Assembly (NCBI GenBank): GCA_029935325.1
Contig: JAOZKO010000034.1
Span: 1-15,163 of the forward strand
Reading direction: 5' to 3'
Length of the DNA: 15,163 bases
Source: Bacteroidales bacterium
GTDB taxonomy: Bacteria > Bacteroidota > Bacteroidia > Bacteroidales > UBA1556
Shown: piece after piece, positions 1 to 6,787 of the stretch
How the letters are laid out: every line of letters starts with the position of its first letter
Numbering within the stretch: the stretch's first letter is position 1
The notes under the pieces: generated by a model
Seen by the model: the letters and a program-made list of their open reading frames with translations, nothing else
Told to the model about the DNA's origin: nothing
The model's database searches: none
Position numbers and translations under genes: made by a program

Positions 1-1
1 C

Positions 2-178
2 GTATTCCAAGCCAAATACCAAATTAAAACCAAAACTGCCGATAAATTCGTTATCTTTTTCCGTTTTATTGCACTTAAAAATTAAACCGTAACTCAGGCT
101 ATGCTTGAATTTTGAAGCTTCTAAAACAAAAAAATATTTAGAATTTATTTCGACAGTTCTGATTTCAAATTGGTATAA
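2..178 (-). pseudogene. Start-less open frame at window edge, beta-strand-like fragment
   Basis: A stop-free minus-strand frame of 59 codons runs off the left edge of the window and has no start codon. It overlaps the last codons of the integrase remnant in another frame. Its translation alternates polar and hydrophobic residues (for example SLSYGLIFKC and FIGSFGFNLVFGLEY), as in an outer-membrane beta-barrel strand pair. No family is recognised. It could be the body of a gene whose 5' end was lost when the integrase fragment was joined to it, or chance openness in AT-rich DNA. Sequence to the left of the window is needed to decide. Confidence 0.2.
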
Positions 179-855
179 TTATGCAATTGCATAAAAGCCA
201 AATACTCCTTCGGACAAGTTTTATAATAAATATCCTTTATATAAACTTGCTCCAATATCTGTTGTCTCAACCATATATCGCTTATTTCTATACTGGCACT
301 AATTTTAATAAAATACTTATCAGTTAGGAGTTTATATAGTTTGTTGATATTTGTATTTGTGCTCTCAAATACCCATAATCTTAATTCAGAATTCCAATTA
401 ATATACCGCTCTAACTTTAATTCCCAATAAACACTCTTTTCAAAACGATGTTTTATTCCAATGTATTTTTTTCCTTTAATTTGTATTGGTAGTAGGGTAA
501 TAGAAATTAAACCCTCACGCTTTTGAATATTTACTGGTTCAAATCCAATTCCAATATTCTGCTTATTAACAGTAAATGATTTACGTTTTTTATAATCCAA
601 AAAAGGAGTTATATCTGCAATATCATCAAATAACTCTGTAAGCAATCCTACAGTATTGCTCTGCTCTATAGAATAATAAACTCCTATCTTTGTATCAAAT
701 TCTATCCAGTCATTATTGCTTATTCTCCTTATAATAGATTGGTTAGGTGGTTTAAAGAAAAATAATTTAATGCATTTCTTATTATCAATTTCAATCCTAT
801 TCAAATATATTTTCTGCTTGACTGCCTGATTATTGGGTCTTATATTCTGTGTCAT
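145..855 (-). pseudogene. Truncated tyrosine recombinase/integrase, N-terminal part only
   Basis: This 236-residue ORF resembles the N-terminal half of Bacteroidota site-specific tyrosine integrases. Two successive copies of a small domain are visible, roughly residues 15-75 and 115-185. Each pairs a basic start with a later W.Y or W.FES segment, which is the pattern of the paired N-terminal domains in that group. Near the end, CPKEYLAFMQLHNYT matches the usual entry to the SAM-like core-binding domain (CPEEYLxxLxLxxYSxNT). The protein then diverges and stops ten residues later. The catalytic domain with its R-H-R-Y residues is absent, so recombinase activity is not expected. The ATG at 855 is preferred over a TTG six bases upstream. 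A -7 box TATATTTG lies 26 nt upstream. Family recognition is from pattern memory, not a search. Confidence 0.55.
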
Positions 856-881
856 AATCAATATTGTTTTTATGATTTCGA

Positions 882-889
882 CAAATATA
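882..889 (-). promoter_or_regulatory. -7 box of a Bacteroidota promoter for the integrase remnant
   Basis: On the minus strand this reads TATATTTG, an exact match to TAnnTTTG, 26 nt upstream of the ATG at 855. No clear TTG lies at the -33 position. The left arm of the 910-955 inverted repeat occupies that place instead. Confidence 0.45.
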
Positions 890-909
890 AGCTAGAAAGG
901 CAATCTAAG

Positions 910-955
910 CGTTTTAATAAACGACTATAGTCGGATATAACCGTTTATTAAAACG
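910..955. promoter_or_regulatory. Perfect 14-bp inverted repeat with nested palindrome, operator-like
   Basis: CGTTTTAATAAACG (910-923) is the exact reverse complement of CGTTTATTAAAACG (942-955), with 18 nt between. The first arm overlaps a second perfect palindrome, CGACTATAGTCG (922-933). The repeat sits between two outward-facing -7 boxes (882-889 minus, 970-977 plus), and its arms lie about where the two -33 elements would be. This geometry fits an operator controlling both divergent genes. It could instead be an integrase binding or attachment site. It lacks a T-tract, so it is not a typical terminator. Confidence 0.5.
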
Positions 956-969
956 AATAGAAATTATTA

Positions 970-977
970 TATCTTTG
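970..977 (+). promoter_or_regulatory. -7 box of a promoter for the Zn-ribbon gene
   Basis: TATCTTTG is an exact TAnnTTTG match, 31 nt upstream of the ATG at 1009. The -33 region is weak and overlaps the right arm of the inverted repeat at 942-955. Confidence 0.5.
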
Positions 978-1008
978 TGCTTTAATTATTTAGATAAATT
1001 TTATAATT

Positions 1009-1371
1009 ATGTCAGTAAAATGCAAATCCTGTGGTGAAACAATTATTGGGCGATCAGATAAAAAATTCTGTGATGACCAATGCCGTAATACTTTTAATAG
1101 TAAAATTAAACGTGAACATGAAGCACTAATTATTGAGATAAACAAAACTCTTCGTAAGAATCGAAAAATATTAAAACAATTCAACCCAGAAGGAAGAACC
1201 ACTATTCGCAGAGAATATCTTGACAAATTAGGTTTCGATTTTAGGTATCATACTCACAGTTATACCACCAAAGCAAACAATATTTACAACTTTTGCTATG
1301 ACTATGGCTACTTTAAGATAGATGAAGAAAAGGTATTAATTGTAAATTGGCAACCATATATGTCAGAATAA
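1009..1371 (+). CDS. Small Zn-ribbon protein of unknown function
   Basis: This 120-residue protein has an N-terminal zinc ribbon with four cysteines in the pattern CxxC (C5, C8) and CxxxC (C21, C25), around the signature GRSDKKFCDDQCRN. Similar Zn-ribbon proteins, with this motif followed by a basic helix, are common small hypotheticals in Bacteroidota, often in accessory regions. A charged, probably helical segment follows (about 30-75), then a tyrosine/aromatic-rich C-terminal part (75-120). The zinc site and basic helix suggest nucleic-acid or protein binding, which is inference only. It is read divergently from the integrase remnant across an operator-like inverted repeat, so the two may once have formed one regulated mobile-element module. 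No Shine-Dalgarno is visible, as usual for the phylum. Confidence 0.8.
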   Translation: MSVKCKSCGETIIGRSDKKFCDDQCRNTFNSKIKREHEALIIEINKTLRKNRKILKQFNPEGRTTIRREYLDKLGFDFRYHTHSYTTKANNIYNFCYDYGYFKIDEEKVLIVNWQPYMSE

Positions 1372-1547
1372 TGAAAAACTTATTCAAAGCCCATAAAAAA
1401 AGAAAAACCGATGCTGAAAATTTGTCACCTTTACGTAGCTTCGCCACCTCAGTCACATAGTGAATTTATAACGCCCTGGTTGATATTGCATTATAAGAAA
1501 ACGATATTTAATGCTAAAAACAGATTCTGTCACATTTTTTAGTAAAA

Positions 1548-1555
1548 TAACTTTG
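1548..1555 (+). promoter_or_regulatory. Orphan -7-like box
   Basis: TAACTTTG fits TAnnTTTG but no -33 TTG is visible. The only downstream plus-strand ORF (1612-2025) is low-complexity around the CAAT tract and is not believed to be a gene. The match may be chance. Confidence 0.2.
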
Positions 1556-1559
1556 CAAT

Positions 1560-1797
1560 TTATGGTTTTTTTTGCTTTGGCTCGAATATATATTTTGGAC
1601 CATAACCAAATGTGCTGAAATGCAGTAACAATGTAGGTTTATCTTTGTATTTTCCGAGCTCCTTTGAGCATATTAACAGAATAGCTATTTCACAAATAGG
1701 CCAATCACCTTTTCTCAACATCCCATACCAAAAAGTGAAGGCTTCACCTGCCATGCAAATCACCCACTCTCCAACTCTCAACTTCTCCTTTTCGCCC

Positions 1798-1799
<2 letters not shown>
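1560..1799 (-). CDS. Doubtful small ORF, unrecognised
   Basis: This 79-residue ORF has an ATG start and an uneven but globular-looking composition. It has four tryptophans and three cysteines, and contains segments such as GEAFTFWYGMLRKGDWP and KDKPTLLLHFSTFGYGP. No domain family is recognised. The CAAT/ATTG tetranucleotide tract lies directly upstream of its start, where a promoter would be. It could be a real small protein, the remains of a gene, or a dispersed intergenic repeat that happens to be open. The plus strand is open over the same bases, which weakens the case. Confidence 0.25.
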
Positions 1800-1873
<74 letters not shown>

Positions 1874-2008
1874 TTTTTATTTCTAATTATTCTTTTCATT
1901 TTTTTCTTGATGAGTCCAGTCTAAAATCAAACAAAATCAAAAAAGTTTCTTTTAGTATAAATCTTTTGCTGCTACCGTACGAATTTATCTTGTGGTGTAA
2001 AGAACTTT

Positions 2009-2040
2009 GTGGGGGCGCGACTTAAAGTCGCACTCCCACT
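2009..2040. repeat. 32-nt palindromic repeat, copy 1
   Basis: This copy starts GTGGGGGCGCGACTT and ends AAGTCGCACTCCCACT. The two 15-nt arms pair with one G-T wobble and one mismatch around a single base. It matches copy 2 at 2381-2412 in 31 of 32 positions. It is probably a dispersed intergenic hairpin element. No T-tract follows it. Confidence 0.75.
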
Positions 2041-2164
2041 AGTATCTCTAGCTAGACTCAGTGTGTCTTTAAGATGCGGCGAGTCTTTTAGTTAAATCTT
2101 TCGACAAGAAGGACTTTGAGTTTACACAAATCTTATTCCCTTATGAAAATTATCAAAGCGGGAT

Positions 2165-2213
2165 AATCCCCCTTAGAAAAGGGGGCAGCGAGGGAATTGC
2201 GTGGCGGGGGATT
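2165..2213. repeat. Nested inverted repeats of the intergenic element
   Basis: An inner hairpin pairs CCCCCTT (2168-2174) with AAGGGGG (2179-2185) over a 4-nt loop. An outer pair joins AATCCCCC (2165-2172) and GGGGGATT (2206-2213), so two mutually exclusive structures share the left arm. No coding sense was found. Confidence 0.5.
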
Positions 2214-2245
2214 GATTTTTAGGCACTTAATCAATCCTCCGAGCA

Positions 2246-2271
2246 TTTTTCAGAACATTCATTCTGAAAAA
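2246..2271. repeat. Perfect 10-bp hairpin
   Basis: TTTTTCAGAA (2246-2255) and TTCTGAAAAA (2262-2271) are exact reverse complements with a 6-nt loop. A/T-runs flank both sides of the stem, so it could terminate transcription weakly in either direction. No gene ends next to it. Confidence 0.45.
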
Positions 2272-2296
2272 CAAAACCTATTCGGAAAAATACCCA

Positions 2297-2314
2297 CCTC
2301 CTTCGCCAAGGAGG
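2297..2314. repeat. 7-bp hairpin CCTCCTT/AAGGAGG
   Basis: CCTCCTT (2297-2303) pairs with AAGGAGG (2308-2314) over a 4-nt CGCC loop. It is one of several hairpins between the two 32-nt palindromes. Confidence 0.45.
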
Positions 2315-2380
2315 ACTTCCCAAGCCTTTAAAATATTCACACAGAGCGAAGCCACTTTTCAATCACCGCAGCTTTAGCGA

Positions 2381-2412
2381 GTGGGGGCGCGACTTTAAGT
2401 CGCACTCCCACT
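2381..2412. repeat. 32-nt palindromic repeat, copy 2
   Basis: This copy is identical to copy 1 at 2009-2040 except for the central base (T instead of A). It ends 51 nt before the -7 box of the ClC gene. The two copies bracket 340 nt of hairpin-rich, non-coding sequence. Confidence 0.75.
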
Positions 2413-2463
2413 GTTTAGGACAAATAGAATTAAAAAAACTAAATTTTAGTCTCATATAAATGT

Positions 2464-2471
2464 CTAAATTT
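2464..2471 (+). promoter_or_regulatory. -7 box of the ClC channel promoter, decides its start
   Basis: TAAATTTG is an exact TAnnTTTG match. Transcription from it would begin after about 2476, downstream of the first in-frame ATG at 2474. This argues for the ATG at 2504. The -33 region is T-rich but has no clear TTG. Confidence 0.5.
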
Positions 2472-2503
2472 GCATGATTTTTTTTCTAATAGCCGATTTA
2501 TTA

Positions 2504-4267
2504 ATGAAAAGCATAATTTCACATATTACAAACCTGAGGAATAAATACTTAACTGATGTTCAGTTTTTGAGCATCGTTAGTATTTTATTAGGGATTACCA
2601 TTGGAATTATTGCTGCCATTATCAAAAATGCAGTACACTTTATTCAAGTAGTACTAAAAATGGATACCTTTCAAAGCATCCAGCATTATGCTTATTTTGC
2701 TTATCCTATTTTTGGAATCTTCTTAGCTGTTTTATTTGGCAGATATATTATTCGCCAAAGAGTGGGGCATGGAATTCCTAGTGTGCTTTATGCCATATCC
2801 GAAGAAAAAGGTCGGATTAAAAAGCATAATATGTTTTCATCAATTATTAGCAGCGCCCTAACTGTTGGCTTTGGTGGTTCTGTAGGACTTGAAGGACCTA
2901 CTGTAGCTACGGGTTCTGCTTTTGGCTCATACTATGGTGGAATATTCAAATTATCATATAAATATAAGATTATACTACTTGGCGCTGCTGCGGCTGGTGC
3001 TATGTCTGCAATTTTCAAAGCCCCTATTACAGGAATTATTTTTGCTATTGAAGTAATTATGATCGACCTCACCGCAACATCATTAATTCCTTTACTACTT
3101 GCTACAATAGCCGCCGTTCTTACCTCATATACTATAATGGGTCCTGATGTACTTTATCATTTTGAGCTAAAAGATAATTATGAGTTGTCGGACTTACCTC
3201 TTTATGCTTCCTTGGGTGTTGTTACAGGATTAGTATCAGTGTATTTCACAAAGGTTTATACCTTTATTGGTACTCTTTTTGAAAAGCAGAAAAATTGGGT
3301 TTATAGGCTTACAATTGGTGGATTAATTTTAGGAGTGCTTATTTTTCTTTTCCCTGCATTATATGGTGAGGGTTATGAAGTTATAAACGAAGCCCTTTCA
3401 GGAAATTATAAATATGTTAATGATTTTAGTTTCTTCAATCATTTTGAAGGAGAATACGCATTGGTTATATTCTTAGCTTTAGTTGTACTATTTAAAGTAA
3501 TAGCCACATCAGTTACTTTTGGTGCTGGTGGTGTTGGTGGAATATTTGCTCCAACCCTATTTATTGGTGCTAATACAGGTATTGCTTTTACCATTATAGC
3601 AAACCTAATGGGCTATGAAGTTACTACCGAGAACTTTGTTTTAGTGGCAATGGCTGGTGCAATTTCTGGAAACCTACAAGCCCCCTTAACTGCAATTTTT
3701 CTTATTGCAGAAATCACAGGTGGATATCAGCTGTTTGTACCTTTAATGCTCGTGGCAACTATATCATATCTTACTACCCGAATATTTGTAAAGAACTCCG
3801 TTTATACAATCCAACTTGCTAAACGTGGTCATCTAATTACTCATCATGCTGATAATACTATTTTAAAACTTCTTGATGCAAATGTTTTAATTGAGACCGA
3901 TTTTAAGACCATTAGTGCTGAGCAAAATCTAGGCGATTTAGTGCATATTATTTCTAATTCTGAAAGAAATATATTTCCAGTAGTTGATAAAGAAAACAAT
4001 TTCAAAGGAGTTGTAGTAATGGCTGATGTACGTAAGGTTATTTTCAAACCTGAGCTTTATAATGAAATTCTGATAAAAGATGTGATGTTTATTCCCGAAA
4101 TAATTATCAATTCTGGAGAGAAAGTTTCGGAGATTGTTAAGAAATTTCAGAATACTGGTATTTACAATATCCCTATTGTAGAAAATGGAAAATATTTAGG
4201 TTTTATCTCTAGAGCCAATATTTTCTCTGCTTATCGCAAAATGCTACAAGAGTTTTCTGCTGAATAA
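2504..4267 (+). CDS. ClC-family chloride channel/transporter with C-terminal CBS domains
   Basis: This is an inner-membrane anion channel or transporter of 587 residues from the ATG at 2504, or 597 from 2474. The ClC core spans about 15-440. Visible signatures, numbered from 2504, are GHGIP (88-92), GSVGLEGP with the gating glutamate at 130, GGIFAP (345-350), and the pore tyrosine 408 in ITGGYQLF. A regulatory module of two CBS domains follows at about 460-587. The position of the ClC-ec1 internal proton glutamate (E203) is valine here (AIEV, 181-184), as in ClC channels. The ClC-ec1 central serine is histidine (GHGIP). This suggests the protein is not a standard 2:1 chloride/proton antiporter, which is inference. 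The gene converges on the WbqC gene with 19 nt between the stops and no hairpin terminator. Confidence 0.93.
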   Translation: MKSIISHITNLRNKYLTDVQFLSIVSILLGITIGIIAAIIKNAVHFIQVVLKMDTFQSIQHYAYFAYPIFGIFLAVLFGRYIIRQRVGHGIPSVLYAISEEKGRIKKHNMFSSIISSALTVGFGGSVGLEGPTVATGSAFGSYYGGIFKLSYKYKIILLGAAAAGAMSAIFKAPITGIIFAIEVIMIDLTATSLIPLLLATIAAVLTSYTIMGPDVLYHFELKDNYELSDLPLYASLGVVTGLVSVYFTKVYTFIGTLFEKQKNWVYRLTIGGLILGVLIFLFPALYGEGYEVINEALSGNYKYVNDFSFFNHFEGEYALVIFLALVVLFKVIATSVTFGAGGVGGIFAPTLFIGANTGIAFTIIANLMGYEVTTENFVLVAMAGAISGNLQAPLTAIFLIAEITGGYQLFVPLMLVATISYLTTRIFVKNSVYTIQLAKRGHLITHHADNTILKLLDANVLIETDFKTISAEQNLGDLVHIISNSERNIFPVVDKENNFKGVVVMADVRKVIFKPELYNEILIKDVMFIPEIIINSGEKVSEIVKKFQNTGIYNIPIVENGKYLGFISRANIFSAYRKMLQEFSAE

Positions 4268-4286
4268 CCACTTTATCGTATATCTC

Positions 4287-4895
4287 CTAGCTTGACAAAT
4301 ATGATTCTGCCTCTGGTCCAAGATTAAATAACAAATCAAGAATACTTAAGTTTGGAATAAATTCATTTCTATCTTCAAATACTTGTAAATAAGGTTTATT
4401 ATCTGATTCAAAGCTTAATTTAGGCTGAATTGATTTCCGTAAATCTATAATTTCTTTAGGTGAAACTTCATAGGAATTACTGATTTCTACCTTTGTTTTA
4501 ATTTGCAGCAGATTAAGCATCAATTTTAATAGCTGCGTATTCATTTCCCACAGAGAAGGGTACTCTTGAAAAAAAACTTCTTTAATTTCATCTTCGTAAT
4601 AGAGTAAAAATGGACTCGAATTATATGCTGTAATAATAGAATTCCAATGTTTTTGCTTCCAATTCACATCAGTTGAGAATATCACCTTTTGTATTGCAGT
4701 ATGATTTCCGTTAGGGCGAACAACCGGCACATTAAGCATCTGCTTTCCGTTTGGTCCAGCAATATAGCATCTATTACGGTAGCTTCGCTTCTGAAAATTC
4801 TCGTGAGCTTCGATAAAGGCAGTATGAGCTTTGGCTATTTGCGAGAAATAGCTAATGGGAGGAAAGTACGCTGAAGTAAGTATTATTTTAGTCAT
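4287..4895 (-). CDS. WbqC-family protein
   Basis: This 202-residue protein matches the WbqC-like family. It has the N-terminal YFPPISYF (10-17), the stretch EAHENFQKRSYRNRC (29-43), IAGPNGKQMLNVPV just after it, and the K.HWNSIITAYNSSPF block (about 80-96). WbqC family members often lie in O-antigen or glycan loci and are presumed to act in surface polysaccharide synthesis, but their reaction is not settled. No signal peptide or membrane segment is seen, so it is probably cytosolic. The ATG at 4895 is chosen. An upstream in-frame ATG at 4922 would precede the start of transcription expected from the -7 box at 4920-4927, and the family usually begins close to the YFPP motif. No sugar genes surround it here. 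Confidence 0.85.
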   Translation of the reverse strand: MTKIILTSAYFPPISYFSQIAKAHTAFIEAHENFQKRSYRNRCYIAGPNGKQMLNVPVVRPNGNHTAIQKVIFSTDVNWKQKHWNSIITAYNSSPFLLYYEDEIKEVFFQEYPSLWEMNTQLLKLMLNLLQIKTKVEISNSYEVSPKEIIDLRKSIQPKLSFESDNKPYLQVFEDRNEFIPNLSILDLLFNLGPEAESYLSS

Positions 4896-4919
4896 TTGCT
4901 CATTGATATATACATATGG

Positions 4920-4927
4920 CAAAAATA
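4920..4927 (-). promoter_or_regulatory. -7 box of the WbqC gene
   Basis: On the minus strand this reads TATTTTTG, a TAnnTTTG match 24 nt upstream of the ATG at 4895. It supports that ATG over the one at 4922. Confidence 0.4.
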
Positions 4928-5058
4928 TTATTTTTTGATATAGGAAAATTCTAAAAATGATATTATTTAGAACAAGACTCCGTTAATGCTTTATATATAT
5001 CACATAGTCAGGCAATTACGGCTTTACGCAATAATGTATAATAATCACAAAATCAACC

Positions 5059-5082
5059 CTTTGCGCCTTTGCGTCTTTGCGA
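5059..5082. repeat. Three tandem 8-nt units CTTTGCGN
   Basis: The units are CTTTGCGC, CTTTGCGT and CTTTGCGA, head to tail. They lie in the 300-nt gap between the WbqC promoter and the thioredoxin terminator, where nothing else but AT-rich sequence is seen. Similar CTTTGCG strings are, from memory, common between genes in Bacteroidota. Confidence 0.6.
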
Positions 5083-5124
5083 GAAACAAAAACTCAACGA
5101 AGTATTATTAGAAGAAAATCCTAT

Positions 5125-5159
5125 AAAAAACAAAAAGGGCAGATTGCTCTACCCTTTTC
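5125..5159 (-). terminator. Intrinsic terminator of the thioredoxin operon
   Basis: Arms AAAAGGGCAGA (5133-5143) and TCTACCCTTTT (5148-5158) pair with one mismatch over a TTGC loop. Read on the minus strand, the stem is followed by a T-rich tract (5136-5125). It lies 38 nt beyond the stop codon of the cytosolic thioredoxin gene. Confidence 0.8.
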
Positions 5160-5196
5160 TAACCTAAAACCTAATATATGAAAAACTTGCTAAGAA

Positions 5197-5553
5197 TTAC
5201 TTCTTAAGCAAGACATCATTAATTGCTTGCACTAATGACTCTTTTGGCAATGCGCCAACAGCCATTTGTGGTTGTCCTTCGCCTGGGCAGAACAACATTG
5301 AAGGAATACTTTTGATACCGAAAGCACCAGCTAATTCCTGCTCTACTTCTGTATTCACTTTATAAATATTGATTTTACCAGCATATTCATCTGATAATTC
5401 TTCCAAGATAGGAGCTACCATTTTACATGGCTGACACCAATCTGCATAGAAATCAATAATACAAGGAAGGTCTCCTTCAAAAACCCAATCCTTATTTTTT
5501 TCGTAATTAAATACCTTGTCTAAAAACGTCTGTTTATTTAATACTTCTGTCAT
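5197..5553 (-). CDS. trxA: Cytosolic thioredoxin with a CQPC active site
   Basis: A thiol-disulfide oxidoreductase of 118 residues with a single thioredoxin fold. The redox motif is WCQPCK (C40, C43), where the usual motif is WCGPCK. The cis-proline loop is SIPS (P84). The N-terminal extension DWVFEGDLPCIIDFYADW resembles the Bacteroides-type thioredoxins. Two further cysteines are present (C31, C89). No signal peptide is seen, so it should act in the cytoplasm. The start is an ATG 21 nt downstream of the preceding gene's stop, so the two are co-transcribed, and a terminator follows. It is clearly a paralogue of the upstream protein: both share PxIIDFYADWCxPCK, VAPI, GI.SIPS and GQP. The Gly-to-Gln change inside CxxC could shift the redox potential. 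The symbol trxA rests on fold and size, not on proven orthology. Confidence 0.92.
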   Translation of the reverse strand: MTEVLNKQTFLDKVFNYEKNKDWVFEGDLPCIIDFYADWCQPCKMVAPILEELSDEYAGKINIYKVNTEVEQELAGAFGIKSIPSMLFCPGEGQPQMAVGALPKESLVQAINDVLLKK

Positions 5554-5574
5554 TATATATAATTTTATATGTTA

Positions 5575-6147
5575 TTATTTCTTTAGTAATGCGTCAATTT
5601 GCTGAATATAAGTCTCCTTTGGAGATGCTCCCTGCGACATTGATGGTTGCCCATTTACAGGAATATATAAAATACTAGGGATAGAACGGATTCCAAATAC
5701 ACTACCTGAAAGCTCTTTTTCCTCATCAGTATTTATCTTATAAAAATTTACTTGACCTTTATATTTTAAAGCTAATTCGTCCATAATTGGAGCAACTCGC
5801 TTACAAGGACCACACCAGTCAGCATAAAAATCAATAATTGCTGGTTTATCACCTTTATAAACCCATTTTGTTGGATTTGCTTTATAATCAAAAATCTCAG
5901 CAATAAAAGTAGCTGTTGTTATTTTTCGAACTTTTCCTGTTCCTTCAGCACTTGCTGATTGATCAGCAACAATATCAGCTGCATTAGTAGCAGGTTCCAA
6001 AATAGTTGGATCAGATTCTACAACCTTTTGTACTTCTTCACTTTGCACATTTGTAGTAGTGTCGTTAATTGCCTCAGCATTATTACATGATGTAAAACCA
6101 CAAAACAAAAGACCTACTAAAACTAATGATATCAAATTCCTCTTCAT
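5575..6147 (-). CDS. Thioredoxin-domain lipoprotein (periplasmic)
   Basis: This 190-residue exported thioredoxin starts MKRNLISLVLVGLLFCG, a lipoprotein-type signal sequence, and the likely lipidated cysteine is C21 in FTSCNN. A low-complexity linker rich in T, E and A follows (about 22-75), then a thioredoxin domain (about 76-190) with WCGPCK (C112, C115) and cis-proline SIPS (P157). It is expected to sit in the periplasm anchored to a membrane and to reduce or shuttle disulfides there. No Bacteroidota surface-export signal (acidic residues right after the cysteine) is seen. The ATG at 6147 is preferred over a TTG nine bases upstream. It is the first gene of a two-gene operon with the cytosolic thioredoxin, and a -7 box lies 63 nt upstream. 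The lipobox is not ideal (Phe at -3). Confidence 0.9.
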   Translation of the reverse strand: MKRNLISLVLVGLLFCGFTSCNNAEAINDTTTNVQSEEVQKVVESDPTILEPATNAADIVADQSASAEGTGKVRKITTATFIAEIFDYKANPTKWVYKGDKPAIIDFYADWCGPCKRVAPIMDELALKYKGQVNFYKINTDEEKELSGSVFGIRSIPSILYIPVNGQPSMSQGASPKETYIQQIDALLKK

Positions 6148-6210
6148 ATTATTCAAAACTTATAATGGCTCATTTTAATTAAAGCCTGATTTCAATTTCT
6201 GATTGCGCGG

Positions 6211-6218
6211 CAAAAGTA
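6211..6218 (-). promoter_or_regulatory. -7 box of the thioredoxin operon
   Basis: On the minus strand this reads TACTTTTG (TAnnTTTG), leaving a 5' leader of roughly 55 nt before the ATG at 6147. It is divergent from the -7 box at 6262-6269. Confidence 0.5.
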
Positions 6219-6261
6219 ATATTTATTTTCATATTTAGCGCATTAATATCACTATTTTTTC

Positions 6262-6269
6262 TACTTTTG
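6262..6269 (+). promoter_or_regulatory. -7 box of the orphan Zn-ribbon/HTH gene
   Basis: TACTTTTG, the same octamer as the divergent box at 6211-6218, lies 65 nt upstream of the ATG at 6335. No clear -33 TTG is present. The 43 bp between the two boxes must contain both -33 regions. Confidence 0.45.
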
Positions 6270-6334
6270 CATTACAATTAACGCTTACTCAAGTAAATTA
6301 TTTGATTAACAACACTTTAGATGTATCTTAATTT

Positions 6335-6787
6335 ATGTTAACCATTTTTGACAAGATAAATATTAAGAAATTCGAGACATTTTTCAATGATGAAGAAAAA
6401 TGTTTAGCCTTTCTTGCTGAAGAGAAATGGCAAGATGGATATGTGTGCAAACACTGTGGGCATACGAGATACTGCTCGGGCAAAACTCCCTATGCAAGAA
6501 GATGCACCAAATGCAAACACGAAGAATCAGCTACAGCTCATACCATGTTTCACCGATGCAAAATACACCTTCCTGATGCTTTTAGGTTAGCTCATATCGT
6601 CTGCAACTCACCATCAATTTCCACGGCAGAGCTATCCGAAACGCTTGATTTAAGACAGATGACCTGCTGGAAGTTTAAGAAAAAAGTCACTCAGTGTATC
6701 GAAAACAGAAAAGATATGAGCGCTGCTGGCAAAGTAGAACTAAAAGAAATTATTCTTGGATTGCCTGTTTCGGAGAAGGAATTGTAA
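6335..6787 (+). CDS. IS1595-type Zn-ribbon/HTH protein lacking the DDE nuclease domain
   Basis: This 150-residue protein matches the front part of IS1595/ISXO2-family transposases. A CxxC...CxxC zinc ribbon (C38, C41, C57, C60) lies inside DGYVCKHCGH and RRCTKCKHEESATAHTMFH, and a helix-turn-helix follows at about 93-120 (ISTAELSETLDLRQMTCW). Full transposases continue with VEVDE.(Y/F)IGG, where D is the first catalytic acid. Here the segment is VELKEIILG: the Asp is Lys, and the protein ends 13 residues later. The rest of the DDE domain is missing. The frame is intact and has its own -7 box, so it may be a domesticated DNA-binding protein rather than dead debris. Its TAA stop lies inside the first unit of the tandem array starting at 6780. 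No IS end repeats were found around it. Confidence 0.75.
   Translation: MLTIFDKINIKKFETFFNDEEKCLAFLAEEKWQDGYVCKHCGHTRYCSGKTPYARRCTKCKHEESATAHTMFHRCKIHLPDAFRLAHIVCNSPSISTAELSETLDLRQMTCWKFKKKVTQCIENRKDMSAAGKVELKEIILGLPVSEKEL

Noticed and set aside
990..1226. 78-codon minus-strand ORF
   Set aside because: It lies opposite the Zn-ribbon gene, whose cysteine motif and promoter are convincing.
4923..5124. Possible RNA gene in the WbqC-thioredoxin gap
   Set aside because: No tRNA-like cloverleaf or stable long stem was seen; only AT-rich sequence and the 8-nt triplet repeat.
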